From Lysinibacillus fusiformis (GTDB taxonomy: Bacteria > Bacillota > Bacilli > Bacillales_A > Planococcaceae), in assembly GCA_030027265.1 (NCBI GenBank), contig JASENG010000013.1:62001-126000 (forward strand): DNA of 64,000 bases. Reading direction: 5' to 3'. The position numbers and the translations under genes are program-made. Of the stretch, positions 42,258-50,602 are shown piece after piece. The notes below the pieces were generated by a model. That model worked only from the letters and a program-made list of their open reading frames with translations, was not told where the DNA came from and ran no database searches. Each line of letters starts with the position of its first letter. Positions within the stretch are counted from its first letter, which is position 1.

Positions 42258-43736
42258 TTACTCTGGAATGTAAGGCAATTCCTTCATAGTTGGCACATTG
42301 ATGACATGAGTTTCTGTATAGGATTTAATGCCATCTATGCCGTATTCACGTCCTACACCTGATTGTTTAACGCCTCCAAATGGGAAGTGAACATCTAATC
42401 CTTGTACTGCCGCAGTATTGATCATTGTAGTACCGGCTTCAATACGGCGCGCTACTTTAATCGCGTGTTCTTCTTCACCCCATACTGAACTTGTTAAACC
42501 ATAGATGCTTTCGTTATGCAGGTGGATTACTTCTTCTTCATTATCGAATGGAAGAATCGGAACAGTTGGACCAAATTGTTCTTCTACGACCACGCGATCA
42601 TGAACATCTGCACCTAATACAAGTGTTGGTTGCAGGAAGTAGCCGTTATCCATTAATTCAGGGTTTAGAATTGTTCCTAATGGAATGATTTTTGCCCCTT
42701 TATTTTTTGCATCCTCCACTAAACTGTTCACATAGTTCACTTGGGCCTTGTTATTCACTGGACCAACTGTAACTTCTGGGTGGAATGGATCGCCTACTTT
42801 AATCCATTTGTTTGCTGCTTCAATATATTTTTCAACAAACGCATCATAAATTGAACGATGAACATAGACACGCTTCGCAATCATACAAATTTGGCCCGCT
42901 GTTAGGAAGTTCGAAATAACCATACGGCGTAATGCGCGTTCGTCATTTACATCGAAGTCTTCCAGGACGATGGCTGCGTCATTTCCACCAAGTTCCAGCG
43001 TCATATTTTTGATCGTGTCAGATGCAGCCTTCATGATATGCTTCGCAGTATTTGTACCACCTGTAAAGGCGATTTTTGCAATTTTAGGATTGGATGTTAG
43101 CTCTACCCCAACTTCTGCATCACCGTTTACAAGATTCAATACGCCTGCAGGGAACTCGTCCGCAATGATTTCAGTTACACGGCTTACGGCTAAAGGTGCA
43201 AATGGGCTAGGTTTTAGCACCATTGTATTGCCAGTTAACAATGCAGGTGCAATTTTAATAGTAGATAGAGAAATTGGATAGTTCCAAGGCGTGATAGCTG
43301 ATACTACACCCATTGGGTCATGAGAAATGATTGTACGTCCGTTTTCATGGTTTAACTCTTCCGGAGAAGTAGCTTTTTTTACATTTTCTACGGCAAATTC
43401 CATCCACATAAGAGAAATTGCAATTTCCCCTTGTGCGTCATAAAGTGCTTTACCGTGTTCGCGGGACAATAATTCCGCAATTTCCGGCAATTCGTCTTTA
43501 ATCTTTTGAATTGCACGATTCATTCTTTCGATACGATCGTCGATATCACTCCATGCCCACGTTTTAAAAGCTTCATAGGCCGCATCAATTGCTAGGATTG
43601 TTTCTTCTCTCGTATTATTTGGAGCGTAACCAACAATCTGCTCAGGATGTGCTGGATTTTCACGGGTAATTTTTTTATCTGTTTGTATTTTTTCGCCATT
43701 AATAATGGCGCTGACTGTAATTGGTTCTTTAGTCAT
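42258..43736 (-). CDS. NAD(P)-dependent aldehyde dehydrogenase
   Basis: A 492-residue enzyme of the ALDH superfamily. Visible are the ITPWNYP motif with the catalytic Asn near 152, LKPSP with the cofactor Lys near 175, FTGG, the general base Glu in ELGG (about E248) and the nucleophile Cys in GQICMIA (about C284). The ATG at 43736 (MTKEPITVSA) follows GGAGGGT; an in-frame ATG at 43751 is inside that site. It stands alone with its own promoter and terminator. The aldehyde substrate is unknown. Confidence 0.9.
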   Translation of the reverse strand: MTKEPITVSAIINGEKIQTDKKITRENPAHPEQIVGYAPNNTREETILAIDAAYEAFKTWAWSDIDDRIERMNRAIQKIKDELPEIAELLSREHGKALYDAQGEIAISLMWMEFAVENVKKATSPEELNHENGRTIISHDPMGVVSAITPWNYPISLSTIKIAPALLTGNTMVLKPSPFAPLAVSRVTEIIADEFPAGVLNLVNGDAEVGVELTSNPKIAKIAFTGGTNTAKHIMKAASDTIKNMTLELGGNDAAIVLEDFDVNDERALRRMVISNFLTAGQICMIAKRVYVHRSIYDAFVEKYIEAANKWIKVGDPFHPEVTVGPVNNKAQVNYVNSLVEDAKNKGAKIIPLGTILNPELMDNGYFLQPTLVLGADVHDRVVVEEQFGPTVPILPFDNEEEVIHLHNESIYGLTSSVWGEEEHAIKVARRIEAGTTMINTAAVQGLDVHFPFGGVKQSGVGREYGIDGIKSYTETHVINVPTMKELPYIPE

Positions 43737-43777
43737 ATATAGACCCTCCATATTAGTAAAGTTCGCTTACAACTAGA

Positions 43778-43806
43778 ATAATAATTCTATTAAATTTTGA
43801 ATTCAA
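43778..43806 (-). promoter_or_regulatory. Promoter of the aldehyde dehydrogenase gene
   Basis: On the minus strand, TTGAAT (43806-43801), 17-bp spacer and TATTAT (43783-43778), about 40 bp before the start codon. Confidence 0.7.
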
Positions 43807-44004
43807 GAAAGTTGCTCACGCAATATATAAGATTGATAGAATTTTGTTTGTTCGAATTTTTCCATATAGCAAAATTTTACAATTTAAATATTGCAAACTG
43901 CTCGTTTTTAATAAGCCGAGGCCCTATTTCGCAGCTTTCTATTTCAAGAAAAAATAGATTTTTCATCTGTGTAGTGTAATATAGATATTAGTTAAATGTT
44001 TTGC

Positions 44005-44082
44005 AGGGGGACACGATTTGTGTTGAGAAGGTTAAACCTGACCCTTAGAACCTGATCCGTTAATACGGGCGTAGGGAGCAAC
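44005..44082 (+). promoter_or_regulatory. TPP riboswitch, first of two
   Basis: The thi-box core is clear: GGGGGACACG, then TGTTGAGAAGG, ACCCTTAGAACCTGATC and GCGTAGGGAGCAACG. The helix CCGTTAATACGGG fills the variable arm. The TPP-binding TGAGA and CCTTAGAACC bulges are kept. It is followed by its own terminator at 44108-44140. Binding TPP should stop transcription of the thi genes. Confidence 0.92.
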
Positions 44083-44107
44083 GTACAATTTACATGTGTG
44101 CTTGTAT

Positions 44108-44140
44108 GCTCTCCTTTTTTTCAAGGGGAGCTTTTCTTTT
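44108..44140 (+). terminator. Terminator of the first TPP riboswitch
   Basis: GCTCTCCTT (44108-44116) pairs with AAGGGGAGC (44123-44131), one G-U pair, then TTTTCTTTT. Confidence 0.85.
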
Positions 44141-44160
44141 GCAAAATTACTTTAACATTG

Positions 44161-44240
44161 CGGGGGGACACGATTTGTGTTGAGAAGGTTAAAACCTGAC
44201 CCTTAGAACCTGGCAGTTAACACTGACGTAGGGAGCAATG
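44161..44240 (+). promoter_or_regulatory. TPP riboswitch, second of two
   Basis: A second complete thi-box lies about 80 bp further: GGGGGGACACG, TGTTGAGAAGG, ACCCTTAGAACCTGG and ACGTAGGGAGCAATG. Its first 55 bases are nearly identical to those of the first copy, with one extra A, while the variable arm (CAGTTAACACTG) differs. It also has its own terminator. Confidence 0.92.
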
Positions 44241-44263
44241 AAGGGTGCACTTTACTCTTTTTT

Positions 44264-44294
44264 AGCCTCTACTTTTCAAAGTAGGGGCTTTTTT
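44264..44294 (+). terminator. Terminator of the second TPP riboswitch
   Basis: AGCCTCTACTT (44264-44274) pairs with AAGTAGGGGCT (44279-44289), one G-U pair, then TTTTT. Confidence 0.85.
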
Positions 44295-44322
44295 GCTCTC
44301 CATTAAAAAGGAGGAGAAAAAC

Positions 44323-44385
44323 ATGTTATTACGCGAGGAATTTCGTATTGCAGCAGCTGTACTTGGAGGTGAAGCGATATGCTAG
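44323..44385 (+). CDS. Short ORF coupled to thiM
   Basis: A 20-codon ORF, MLLREEFRIAAAVLGGEAIC, begins 7 bp after a strong AAGGAGGAG and ends in TAG at 44385, overlapping the thiM start (44379) by 7 bp in another frame. It could be a leader peptide giving translational coupling, or the remnant of a gene lost by deletion. thiM also has its own site, TTGGAGGTG, within this ORF. I do not recognise a family. Confidence 0.4.
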   Translation: MLLREEFRIAAAVLGGEAIC

Positions 44386-45119
44386 CCAAAATTAATCAGG
44401 CAAAACCGCTTGTTCACTGTATGACCAACTATGTTGTAGCAAATTTTACGGCTAATGGATTGCTGGCTATCGGTGCTTCTCCAGTAATGGCGGATGAAAT
44501 CGAAGAAGTGGCAGATATGGTATCCATAGCTGGGGCATTGCTATTAAATATTGGTACAGTAAATTCTCGTACAGCAGAAGCGATGCTTGTTGCGGGGAAA
44601 AAGGCAAATGAATGTGAAGTGCCAGTGGTGTTGGATCCTGTAGGGGTAGGGGCAACACCTTATAGAAAAAATATCGTCTCGCAAATTCTAGATGAAATTA
44701 AAATCGATGTGCTTCGTTGCAATGAAGGAGAGCTAGCTTCAATCTATGGAGCTACCTGGACATCGCGCGGCGTTGATAGTGGAGACGGTGACATGGACAC
44801 AATCCAGGTGGCCAAAGAGGTGGCAAGTAAGTATCAATGTATAGTTGTAGTAACGGGGGAAACAGATCTTGTGACAGATGGGCAAGACATTATACAGGTA
44901 CATGGCGGGAACATCTACGCAACACGCATAACCGGAACAGGTTGTTTATTAAGTGCAATTTGCGCGGCGGTTTTAGCAATTAGCGAGCAACCGATGGAGG
45001 ATCTAGCTTCCACATTAAAAGAATATAAAGTAGCTAGTAAGCAAAGCGGTGAAGAGCTAGGGACGTTCCAAATTGAATTTATCAATGCATTGCAAAGAAT
45101 AGCGGAGGGATGGCAATGA
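44379..45119 (+). CDS. thiM: Hydroxyethylthiazole kinase
   Basis: A 246-residue enzyme phosphorylating 4-methyl-5-hydroxyethylthiazole for thiamine salvage. The substrate region LVHCMTNYVVANFTANGLLA (residues 11-30), LDPVGVGATPYR and the active-site ITGTGCLLSA with C189 fit ThiM. GGAGGTG lies 7 bp upstream of the ATG. It is shorter than the B. subtilis enzyme (about 272) mainly at its ends. First full gene after the tandem TPP riboswitches. Confidence 0.95.
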   Translation: MLAKINQAKPLVHCMTNYVVANFTANGLLAIGASPVMADEIEEVADMVSIAGALLLNIGTVNSRTAEAMLVAGKKANECEVPVVLDPVGVGATPYRKNIVSQILDEIKIDVLRCNEGELASIYGATWTSRGVDSGDGDMDTIQVAKEVASKYQCIVVVTGETDLVTDGQDIIQVHGGNIYATRITGTGCLLSAICAAVLAISEQPMEDLASTLKEYKVASKQSGEELGTFQIEFINALQRIAEGWQ

Positions 45120-45934
45120 TCGCTTTAACAATTGCTGGTTCCGATTCTGGTGGGGGTGCGGGAATTCAAGCGGACATCAAAACATTTCAGGAGCTTGGGG
45201 TATTTGGTACAACCGCTATGACCGCCTTAACGGCACAAAACACTTTAGGCGTGCATGGCATTTTTGATGTAACGCCAGAATTTCTGAAGCAGCAAATCGA
45301 TGCTGTACTATCGGATTTGGATGTGCAAGCCATTAAAACGGGCATGCTTTTTTCGGCAGAATTGATTGAGGTGGTTGCTGAAGTTATGAAAGGTCAAAAC
45401 ATTCCGCTTGTCGTTGATCCTGTCATGATTGCTAAGGGCGGTGAAAGTTTATTGCAGGAAGCCGCAGTGGAGGCGTTGAAAACAAAGCTGCTTCCTCTAA
45501 CAACTATTTGTACACCGAATATTCCTGAAGCTGAAGTCCTTACTGGGATGTCGATAAACAATGCAACAGATATCGTACAAGCGGCGAAAAAAATCTTGGC
45601 AATAGGTGTACAGCATGTGGTGATGAAAGGCGGCCATCTACAAGGCGAACATTCAGTAGATATGGTTTTTGGGAATGGCGGCTATTTCACTATGAAAACC
45701 CCACGGGTGGAAACAAAGGATACACATGGTACTGGTTGTACATTTTCAGCAGCAATTACTGCTCATTTGGCAAACGGATTGCCGGTAGAAGAGGCAATTA
45801 TTGAAGCGAAGAAATTTATCCATTTAGCCATTTCAACCCCATTATCCATTGGTAATGGCCATGGTCCGACAAATCATTTCGCGTATAAACGAGCATTCGG
45901 GCAATGTGAGGTAACTGTACATGAATCGGAATGA
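45116..45934 (+). CDS. thiD: Hydroxymethylpyrimidine/phosphomethylpyrimidine kinase
   Basis: A 272-residue PfkB-type kinase (MIALTIAGSDSGGGAGIQAD) making HMP-PP. The anion-hole motif GTGCTFSAAITAHL and NIPEAEVLTG are present. The ATG at 45116 overlaps the thiM stop as ATGA and has GGAGGG six bases upstream; an ATG at 45110 directly abuts that site. It overlaps thiE by 14 bp. Confidence 0.95.
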   Translation: MIALTIAGSDSGGGAGIQADIKTFQELGVFGTTAMTALTAQNTLGVHGIFDVTPEFLKQQIDAVLSDLDVQAIKTGMLFSAELIEVVAEVMKGQNIPLVVDPVMIAKGGESLLQEAAVEALKTKLLPLTTICTPNIPEAEVLTGMSINNATDIVQAAKKILAIGVQHVVMKGGHLQGEHSVDMVFGNGGYFTMKTPRVETKDTHGTGCTFSAAITAHLANGLPVEEAIIEAKKFIHLAISTPLSIGNGHGPTNHFAYKRAFGQCEVTVHESE

Positions 45935-46544
45935 TTTGAGCGTGTATTTTATTATGGGCATGGCAAATAGCAAGGAGCCTCTAGAAACTCTTGAAAAAGC
46001 ATTACAGGCAGGGATTACTTGCTTCCAATTCCGTGAAAAGGGAGAAAATTGTTTAACAGGGGAAGCCTATGAGTCCTTTGCCCGCGCCTGTCAAAATCTT
46101 TGCAGATCATATGGTGTCCCATTTATCGTCAATGATGACGTTGAATTGGCACTAAAACTAGAGGCTGATGGGATACATGTTGGGCAAGATGATTTAGCAA
46201 TTACCGAATTCAGAGCACTGGCAAAAGATAAAATTATTGGGGTTTCGGTGCATAACGAACAGGAGATGGCATTTGCTGTACAAAGTGGCGCTGATTATGT
46301 AGGGATTGGTCCCATTTATCCAACAAAATCCAAGAAAGATGCAAAACCACCTGCTGGGCTTGAGTTTTTAAGGAAAGCAAGAAGTCTCTATCCTCAATTC
46401 CCGATTGTAGGGATTGGAGGGATAAACGAAAAAAATGCTGGTGATGTTCGCTCAAGCGGTGCAGATGGAGTAGCAGTGATTTCTGTCATTTGTGAAAGTC
46501 CAAATATAGAAAATACAATACAGGAACTAAGTGGGGAGAAATAA
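45921..46544 (+). CDS. thiE: Thiamine-phosphate synthase
   Basis: A 207-residue TIM-barrel enzyme joining HMP-PP and thiazole phosphate. Motifs FQFREKG, VNDDVELALKLEADGIHVGQ, VGIGPIYPTKSKKDA and VGIGGI are intact. GTGAGGTAA lies upstream of the ATG inside thiD. With thiM and thiD it forms a salvage route; thiazole biosynthesis genes are not present. Confidence 0.95.
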   Translation: MNRNDLSVYFIMGMANSKEPLETLEKALQAGITCFQFREKGENCLTGEAYESFARACQNLCRSYGVPFIVNDDVELALKLEADGIHVGQDDLAITEFRALAKDKIIGVSVHNEQEMAFAVQSGADYVGIGPIYPTKSKKDAKPPAGLEFLRKARSLYPQFPIVGIGGINEKNAGDVRSSGADGVAVISVICESPNIENTIQELSGEK

Positions 46545-46546
46545 TC

Positions 46547-47308
46547 ATGGAATTACGTAAACAAACAGTGTTAATAACTGGCGCTAGTCGAGGGGTAGGA
46601 GAAGAGCTTGCGCGGGCATTTGTAAAAGAAGGGGCAAATGTCATTATTAATTACTATCAAAGCCAAGAAAAAGCAGAAGCCTTAGCAAATGAATTAGGAG
46701 AGAAGGCGATAGCGCTGCAAGCAGATATTCGCAATCAACCGGAAGTTTTCCAAATGGTTGAAGAAGCGAAACGCTATTTTAATGCACCTATTACAACGGT
46801 TGTTAATAATGCCTTGATTGATTTTGAATTTAATCCGCTTACACAAAAGAATGCCTTTGAGCTTAAATGGGCTGATTTTAATAAACAATTCGAAGGAACA
46901 ATACAGGGTGCTTTAAATAGTCTTCAGGCTTGTTTAAATGATATGAAGGAACTTGGCTTTGGCCGGATTATTAACATTGGGACAAATCTATTTCAAAATC
47001 CTGTTGTAGCCTATCATGAATATACAACAGCTAAAGCAGCGTTAGTTGGCTTTACCCGCAACATGGCAAAAGAGCTGGGTGCTTACGGGATTACGGTGAA
47101 CATGATGTCCGGCGGTCTGTTAAAGCAAACGGATGCAAGTAAAGTGACGACACCAGAAGTATTCCAGATTATTGAATCCTCTACACCGTTGCAGAAGGTT
47201 ACCACACCGCGAGAATTAGCAGATGTTGCTTTATTCTTTGCTTCTCCTTGGGGGAGAGCGATTACGGGGCAAAATCTAGTAGTTGATGGCGGGCTTGTCA
47301 TGGATTAA
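46547..47308 (+). CDS. Short-chain dehydrogenase/reductase, atypical active site
   Basis: A 253-residue Rossmann protein similar to 3-oxoacyl-ACP reductases. The cofactor loop TGASRGVGE (residues 11-19) and the YTTAK catalytic pair are kept, but the catalytic Ser is Thr (IGTNLF), the NNAG motif is NNAL, and the position of the catalytic Asn appears to be Phe (WADFNKQFEG). It begins 2 bp after thiE and so belongs to the TPP-regulated transcript. Its substrate and its role in thiamine salvage are unknown. Confidence 0.85.
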   Translation: MELRKQTVLITGASRGVGEELARAFVKEGANVIINYYQSQEKAEALANELGEKAIALQADIRNQPEVFQMVEEAKRYFNAPITTVVNNALIDFEFNPLTQKNAFELKWADFNKQFEGTIQGALNSLQACLNDMKELGFGRIINIGTNLFQNPVVAYHEYTTAKAALVGFTRNMAKELGAYGITVNMMSGGLLKQTDASKVTTPEVFQIIESSTPLQKVTTPRELADVALFFASPWGRAITGQNLVVDGGLVMD

Positions 47309-47326
47309 CGAGTTGCTTCTAATTTA

Positions 47327-47431
47327 GAATTGTCTAGATTTTCGCATGAATTGTCTAGTTTATCGGGAAAAGCGGCTAGATTTTCGCCCGAAGTATCTAG
47401 ATTTTCCTGAAAAGTGTCTAGATTAATCCCA
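47327..47431 (+). repeat. Tandem 21-bp repeat, five units
   Basis: Five imperfect units start at 47327, 47348, 47369, 47390 and 47411, all exactly 21 bp, with the core TCTAGATTTTC. CTAG lies at 47334, 47355, 47376, 47397 and 47418. Because 21 bp is seven codons, both strands read as heptads (minus strand ENLDTSG, ENLAAFP, DKLDNSC, ENLDNSK). No start codon or Shine-Dalgarno supports a gene. Confidence 0.85.
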
Positions 47432-47484
47432 AAACGAACTATGCTTATATAAAATAATTCACAAACTGCTCTTCATAAAAGGAA

Positions 47485-47518
47485 AAAACCCAATTTCACT
47501 CTAAAGAAATTGGGTTTT
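47485..47518. terminator. Bidirectional terminator between the thi operon and the protease
   Basis: AAAACCCAATTTC (47485-47497) pairs perfectly with GAAATTGGGTTTT (47506-47518). T-runs exist on both strands; the minus-strand one is longer. Confidence 0.8.
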
Positions 47519-47539
47519 ACTATTTCATTGAAATTGATG

Positions 47540-48514
47540 CTAAATTCGAGCCACGGCCATAAGCTCTTGAATTTTTTCCACTAAGTTCAGCAACAGGAAA
47601 CCGTTTCCTTCAGAACTTTTACGATTTCCAATAGGAAGCGTACGTTTAATAAGCTGTGCGTAAATTTCTGCTTCGCTTAAATGTCGTCCAAACTCTTTTT
47701 CGCTTAATATAATCAGCAATGCTATTGCACCGGCGATGTGAGGGGTAGCCATGGATGTCCCGGAAAGAGAAGCATATTTGTTTCCTAAGTAAGTAGAAAT
47801 AACTTCTACTCCGGGAGCAACCAAATCGATTTCTTCGTTAGTATTCGTAAATGGAGCGAGTGTTAAGTTATGATCAACAGCGCCCACTTGAATGACTTCG
47901 TTGTATTTGCCTGGATATGCATACTCAAATGTGTCTTCACTGCCATCCCCTTCGTTGCCGGCAGCAACAACAACAGAAATATCCTGGCTGACTGCGTTTT
48001 GAATGGCTTTATGCATTTCAGGAACGTCTTCAGGACCGCCGAGTGACATGGAGATTACACGGACTCTTTCCTGCTGTGGTCCGCGCCACTCTACTGCATA
48101 GTTAATGGCATTGATAATCCACTCATAGTTCCCGGCTCCGTCACCAGTTAGTGCTTTTAAACTTAGAATTTTTGCTTTGGGAGCTACGCCAACAACACCA
48201 TCATTATTTAAACTAGCGGCGATCGTTCCTGATACGTGGGTGCCATGTCCATTGTTATCTTCAAATATATTAGGGTCTCCGTCGTAATCGGAAGTAAAAT
48301 TTTGTCCGTCGATAATTTGATCTTTGAGGTCGGGATGATCGGTTTCAATACCTGTATCAATGACTGCTATTACAATGCCATCCCCTTGATTACTATCTTC
48401 CCAAATAGAAGCTGCTTGAATTAGTTCTACCCCTTTTGGTGTTTCGTTTGTGTTCTCGACAACCGACTCAATAGTGAAAGGAATTAATTTGACTTGCAAC
48501 GGTTTTTGAATCAT
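47540..48514 (-). CDS. Intracellular subtilisin-type serine protease
   Basis: A 324-residue S8 peptidase with the catalytic triad D53 (VIDTG), H90 (GHGTHVSG) and S254 ([12 protein letters not shown]). It has no signal peptide and begins [13 protein letters not shown], which resembles the LIPY-containing inhibitory N-terminal extension of intracellular subtilisins (ISP), so a cytoplasmic role is likely. AAGGAGCGG precedes the ATG. It is monocistronic, and points away from the SASP gene. Confidence 0.9.
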   Translation of the reverse strand: MIQKPLQVKLIPFTIESVVENTNETPKGVELIQAASIWEDSNQGDGIVIAVIDTGIETDHPDLKDQIIDGQNFTSDYDGDPNIFEDNNGHGTHVSGTIAASLNNDGVVGVAPKAKILSLKALTGDGAGNYEWIINAINYAVEWRGPQQERVRVISMSLGGPEDVPEMHKAIQNAVSQDISVVVAAGNEGDGSEDTFEYAYPGKYNEVIQVGAVDHNLTLAPFTNTNEEIDLVAPGVEVISTYLGNKYASLSGTSMATPHIAGAIALLIILSEKEFGRHLSEAEIYAQLIKRTLPIGNRKSSEGNGFLLLNLVEKIQELMAVARI

Positions 48515-48767
48515 TTTTCATCCGCTCCTTCTATGAGATTGGGAGGTTACTGAAAAGTAATTAACTCCCTTGTTTATATAGGTTCAACATAAAATTTTGT
48601 ATTCCTTTTTCAAAATGAAAGATAAGTCTTTGGAACTCGTAGTCTTCAATGTTTGGGGTCTTTTTGATTACAAGAACACTTCCTTCGATTGACATACTTT
48701 GAACAATTGATGTGTAAACATGTTTAAACTATTTTGGGACATGATATAGAAAAAGGAGGGGATAAAT

Positions 48768-49028
48768 ATGGCACGAAAGAATAGAAATAAAATTCTAGTT
48801 CCTGAAGCTCGTCAAGGACTGGACCAATTAAAAGCAAAAGTTGCAGGGACAGCTGATCCTGAACAAGCCAAATTTGAAACTGCCGAAGAAGTGGGTGTTC
48901 CATTAAAGGAAGGCTATAACGGGAAGCTGACGTCTGAACAAGCAGGAAAAGTTGGCGGCCGACTAGGCGGCAGTATGGTTAAAGAGCTTGTAAGAATGGC
49001 GCAGGAAAATTTAAATAAGAATCAATAA
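48768..49028 (+). CDS. Small acid-soluble spore protein, alpha/beta type
   Basis: An 86-residue protein with the GPR protease recognition region (KFETAEEVGVPLKEGYNGKL) and the C-terminal GGRLGGSMVKELVRMA. Such proteins saturate spore DNA and are broken down at germination. AAAGGAGGGG precedes the ATG. A CATGATA sequence about 25 bp upstream resembles a forespore sigma-G -10, but the -35 is unclear. A terminator follows. Confidence 0.93.
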   Translation: MARKNRNKILVPEARQGLDQLKAKVAGTADPEQAKFETAEEVGVPLKEGYNGKLTSEQAGKVGGRLGGSMVKELVRMAQENLNKNQ

Positions 49029-49033
49029 AATGC

Positions 49034-49068
49034 ATCTCTCTCCAATAACAAGTGGGGGGAGATTTTTT
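49034..49068 (+). terminator. Terminator after the SASP gene
   Basis: ATCTCTCTCC (49034-49043) pairs with GGGGGGAGAT (49054-49063), two G-U pairs, then TTTTT. Confidence 0.75.
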
Positions 49069-49162
49069 ATCGGATTCTGGATAAGGGGTGAAAAACAATT
49101 TAAAGCGAATAGATGAAACTGAATGTTAAATACTATTGAAAACATTTAAAGGAGTTATATCG

Positions 49163-49795
49163 ATGGATTTTCATTGGGTATGGAAAGCAGTATTGATTGT
49201 AATTGTAGGTACTTTATTACTTAGAATTGCTGGCAGGAAGTCAATTTCGCAGATGACGTTAGCGCAAACCGTTATTATGATTGGACTTGGTTCATTATTG
49301 ATTCAACCAGTTGCCGGAGAAGATGTGTGGACCACATTTATGGTAGGCCTCAGTTTGGTCTTAACATTAGTCGTAGTGGAGTTTGCTCAGCTAAAGTCGA
49401 ATAAGATAGAGAAATTCATTACAGGCAAAGCAAAGATACTAATTGAAAATGGGATAATACAAGAACGCAACTTTAGAAATTTAAGAATGACCATTGATCA
49501 GCTTGAAATGAATTTAAGGCAACAAAATGTAAAAAATTTAAGCGATGTTCAATACGCAACCTTAGAACCAAATGGCCGGATAGGATTTATTTTGAAAGAA
49601 GAGGCACAACCTGCAACAAAAAAGGAAATCCAGTTAATTCAACAGGAGATACATCAGCTGGCACAACTTGTGAATTCGAATTTGGTTAACCAAATCGATT
49701 TTCCCCAGCAAACCGAAAGTAAGGAACAGCCTAGTTTATTTCACGAAGTTGCAAAGAATTCGCCTAAGTCCCAGCGCCCTGAACATTTACAGTAA
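49163..49795 (+). CDS. DUF421 (YetF/YkjA-type) membrane protein
   Basis: A 210-residue protein with an N-terminal region of about three helices (residues 6-85), the family motif GRKSISQMT and a cytoplasmic domain with ILIENGIIQERNFRNLRMTI. DUF421 proteins are common in spore formers; their function is poorly known. The ATG at 49163 follows AAAGGAG (49148-49154); a TTG at 49136 would place that site inside the gene. Confidence 0.85.
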   Translation: MDFHWVWKAVLIVIVGTLLLRIAGRKSISQMTLAQTVIMIGLGSLLIQPVAGEDVWTTFMVGLSLVLTLVVVEFAQLKSNKIEKFITGKAKILIENGIIQERNFRNLRMTIDQLEMNLRQQNVKNLSDVQYATLEPNGRIGFILKEEAQPATKKEIQLIQQEIHQLAQLVNSNLVNQIDFPQQTESKEQPSLFHEVAKNSPKSQRPEHLQ

Positions 49796-49852
49796 CCTGG
49801 GAAATAATTCATATACCAAAGTATTGAAGGGGGCGTTAGCAAGTTCCATGGA

Positions 49853-49888
49853 TAAAAAAGAGACTATCCAAAAAATCAGATAGCCTCT
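49853..49888 (-). terminator. Terminator of the nitrilase-GNAT operon
   Basis: On the minus strand AGAGGCTATC (49888-49879) pairs with GATAGTCTCT (49868-49859), one G-U pair, then a T-run. Confidence 0.75.
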
Positions 49889-49901
49889 GTTAAATTACTT
49901 A

Positions 49902-50567
49902 TTAATTTTTAAACGGATTCTTCCATTCCATCAGAACCCCATAGTTGAGAGATTCTTCATCCTCTAGATAATTCTCCACAACGGCGATAGGCAAGCGCCC
50001 GCATTTCAATAAAAATGAGATAACGGGGTCATATAATTCTCCAATTACTACTTTGTCTAGATACTCCTTGGCTGAGAGATCATTTGCATACTTATGATAA
50101 CCAGGCATCCTTCCTCCACCGAGCAGCCGATCCAACCCTTTTTCAACGACAACATGGTACATGGCTTGCATCATAATTTTGCCGAGGCCTAAAGAGCGGA
50201 AAGCGGGACGTACACTTATATCGACAATGTAGAGGGTATTGCCAAGTGAATCGTGATTCTTGATATAGCCGCTGTCTGTTGCTTCTTCCCAAGTATGGTC
50301 AGGGTGAGCGGGATCAAAATGAGTGCACACCCCAGTTAAAGAACTAACGACCTTCCCATCAATTTCAATACACATAGCCCCTTCAGGAAATAAAGTAACA
50401 TGGTTTGATAATTGTCCTTTATTCCACCACAAATCAGAAGGGAATGGAGGAGGGAAACATTCCGTTTGAATAGCAATTAATTCATCAAAATCATCTATTG
50501 TATAATTTCGGACTACAATTCGAACGGGTTTTCCATTATCAAATAGTAATTGCTCGTTTCGGTACAA
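49902..50567 (-). CDS. GNAT-family acetyltransferase
   Basis: A protein of about 221 residues with an N-acetyltransferase core: NTLYIVDISVRPAFRSLGLG contains the acetyl-CoA loop and beta strands. The TTG at 50567 is preferred because GAGGTG lies 6 bp before it; a TTG at 50588 has no site. It follows the nitrilase gene by about 36 bp on the same strand. In B. subtilis YhcX, a GNAT and a nitrilase domain are fused, so the two products here probably work together. The substrate is unknown. Confidence 0.82.
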   Translation of the reverse strand: MYRNEQLLFDNGKPVRIVVRNYTIDDFDELIAIQTECFPPPFPSDLWWNKGQLSNHVTLFPEGAMCIEIDGKVVSSLTGVCTHFDPAHPDHTWEEATDSGYIKNHDSLGNTLYIVDISVRPAFRSLGLGKIMMQAMYHVVVEKGLDRLLGGGRMPGYHKYANDLSAKEYLDKVVIGELYDPVISFLLKCGRLPIAVVENYLEDEESLNYGVLMEWKNPFKN

Positions 50568-50602
50568 AGGATACACCTCGCTTTCCAATACTTATCGTGC
50601 TA

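Noticed and set aside
47327-47431. CRISPR array
   Set aside because: The period is 21 bp with no spacers of separate origin, units are imperfect and no cas genes are near.
48733-48745. Sigma-G promoter of the SASP gene
   Set aside because: CATGATA resembles a -10, but no matching -35 lies 17-18 bp upstream, so it is mentioned only in the gene entry.
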